33,646 nucleotides of DNA from assembly GCA_027012135.1 (NCBI GenBank), contig JALUZF010000085.1:1-33646 (forward strand). Reading direction: 5' to 3'. This document shows positions 33,578-33,646 of this stretch, one piece after another. A program made the translations under genes and the position numbers. The DNA comes from Gammaproteobacteria bacterium. Its GTDB lineage: Bacteria; Pseudomonadota; Gammaproteobacteria; GRL18. The notes below the pieces were generated by a model, which did not search any database, was not told where the DNA came from, and was given only the letters and a program-made list of their open reading frames with translations. Positions within the stretch are counted from its first letter, which is position 1, and every line of letters starts with the position of its first letter.

Positions 33578-33646
33578 GTGGGCAGGTAAAATGATTTGCC
33601 AGAGATTTCAGGCTTCACTTTCTATCATCCTTTATATACATAATCA

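Overview
The window reads as an ordinary chromosome segment of a moderate-GC gammaproteobacterium. This rests on RapA, an M48/LoiP-type lipoprotein, monofunctional MtgA, a YjgR/DUF853 ATPase, the thrS-infC-rpmI-rplT-pheS order, and a PHO box identical to the Escherichia coli phoA box. An alpha-carbonic anhydrase next to a DsrC-family protein, and a predicted tungsten aldehyde:ferredoxin oxidoreductase, would fit a sulfur-oxidising or related autotrophic/microaerobic lineage. That lifestyle is inference, and I cannot name the species. I saw no tRNA, rRNA or CRISPR array.

Layout. 1-4.8 kb (minus strand): the translation cluster thrS, infC (AUC start), rpmI, rplT and pheS, with a strong terminator between rplT and pheS and a structured 350-bp gap between thrS and infC. 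4.8-7.4 kb: a small coiled-coil ORF behind a palindromic promoter, a pfkA-type phosphofructokinase with a hybrid active site, and a conserved hypothetical protein with a degenerate HEXXH motif and an apparent AUU start. 7.5-12.8 kb (plus): a secreted proline-rich protein, rapA (GTG start inside a 7-bp-phased repeat) and a class I DAHP synthase. 12.8-13.9 kb (minus): an M48 lipoprotein protease and a DUF3820 protein. 14.0-14.9 kb: a Sel1-SLT lytic transglycosylase. 14.9-16.0 kb: an insertion-sequence graveyard with remnants of IS66, IS3-family and IS982-family elements. 16.0-20.0 kb (plus): a membrane SBP-PAS-GGDEF-EAL protein, a DHH/DHHA1 phosphoesterase and a small membrane protein, tightly packed. 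20.0-22.1 kb: alpha-carbonic anhydrase (minus), a cysteine-less DsrC-family protein (plus) and mtgA (minus). 22.2-27.2 kb (plus): a PHO-box-driven pstSCAB-phoU operon with a cluster of three hairpins between pstS and pstC. 27.3-28.2 kb: the RbgA/YlqF GTPase. 28.2-31.2 kb (minus): a SLAC1/TehA-type transporter followed by an AOR-family enzyme. 31.3-32.8 kb: the YjgR-like ATPase. 32.9-33.6 kb: a ccdAB toxin-antitoxin pair with its own operator and a weak terminator.

The features most worth follow-up are non-AUG initiation at several genes (infC, the 6.5-kb hypothetical gene, possibly mtgA), the transporter-AOR operon with unusual cysteine spacing, the cysteine-free DsrC homologue beside a carbonic anhydrase, the pairing of a c-di-GMP enzyme with a DHH phosphoesterase, and the nested IS remnants.
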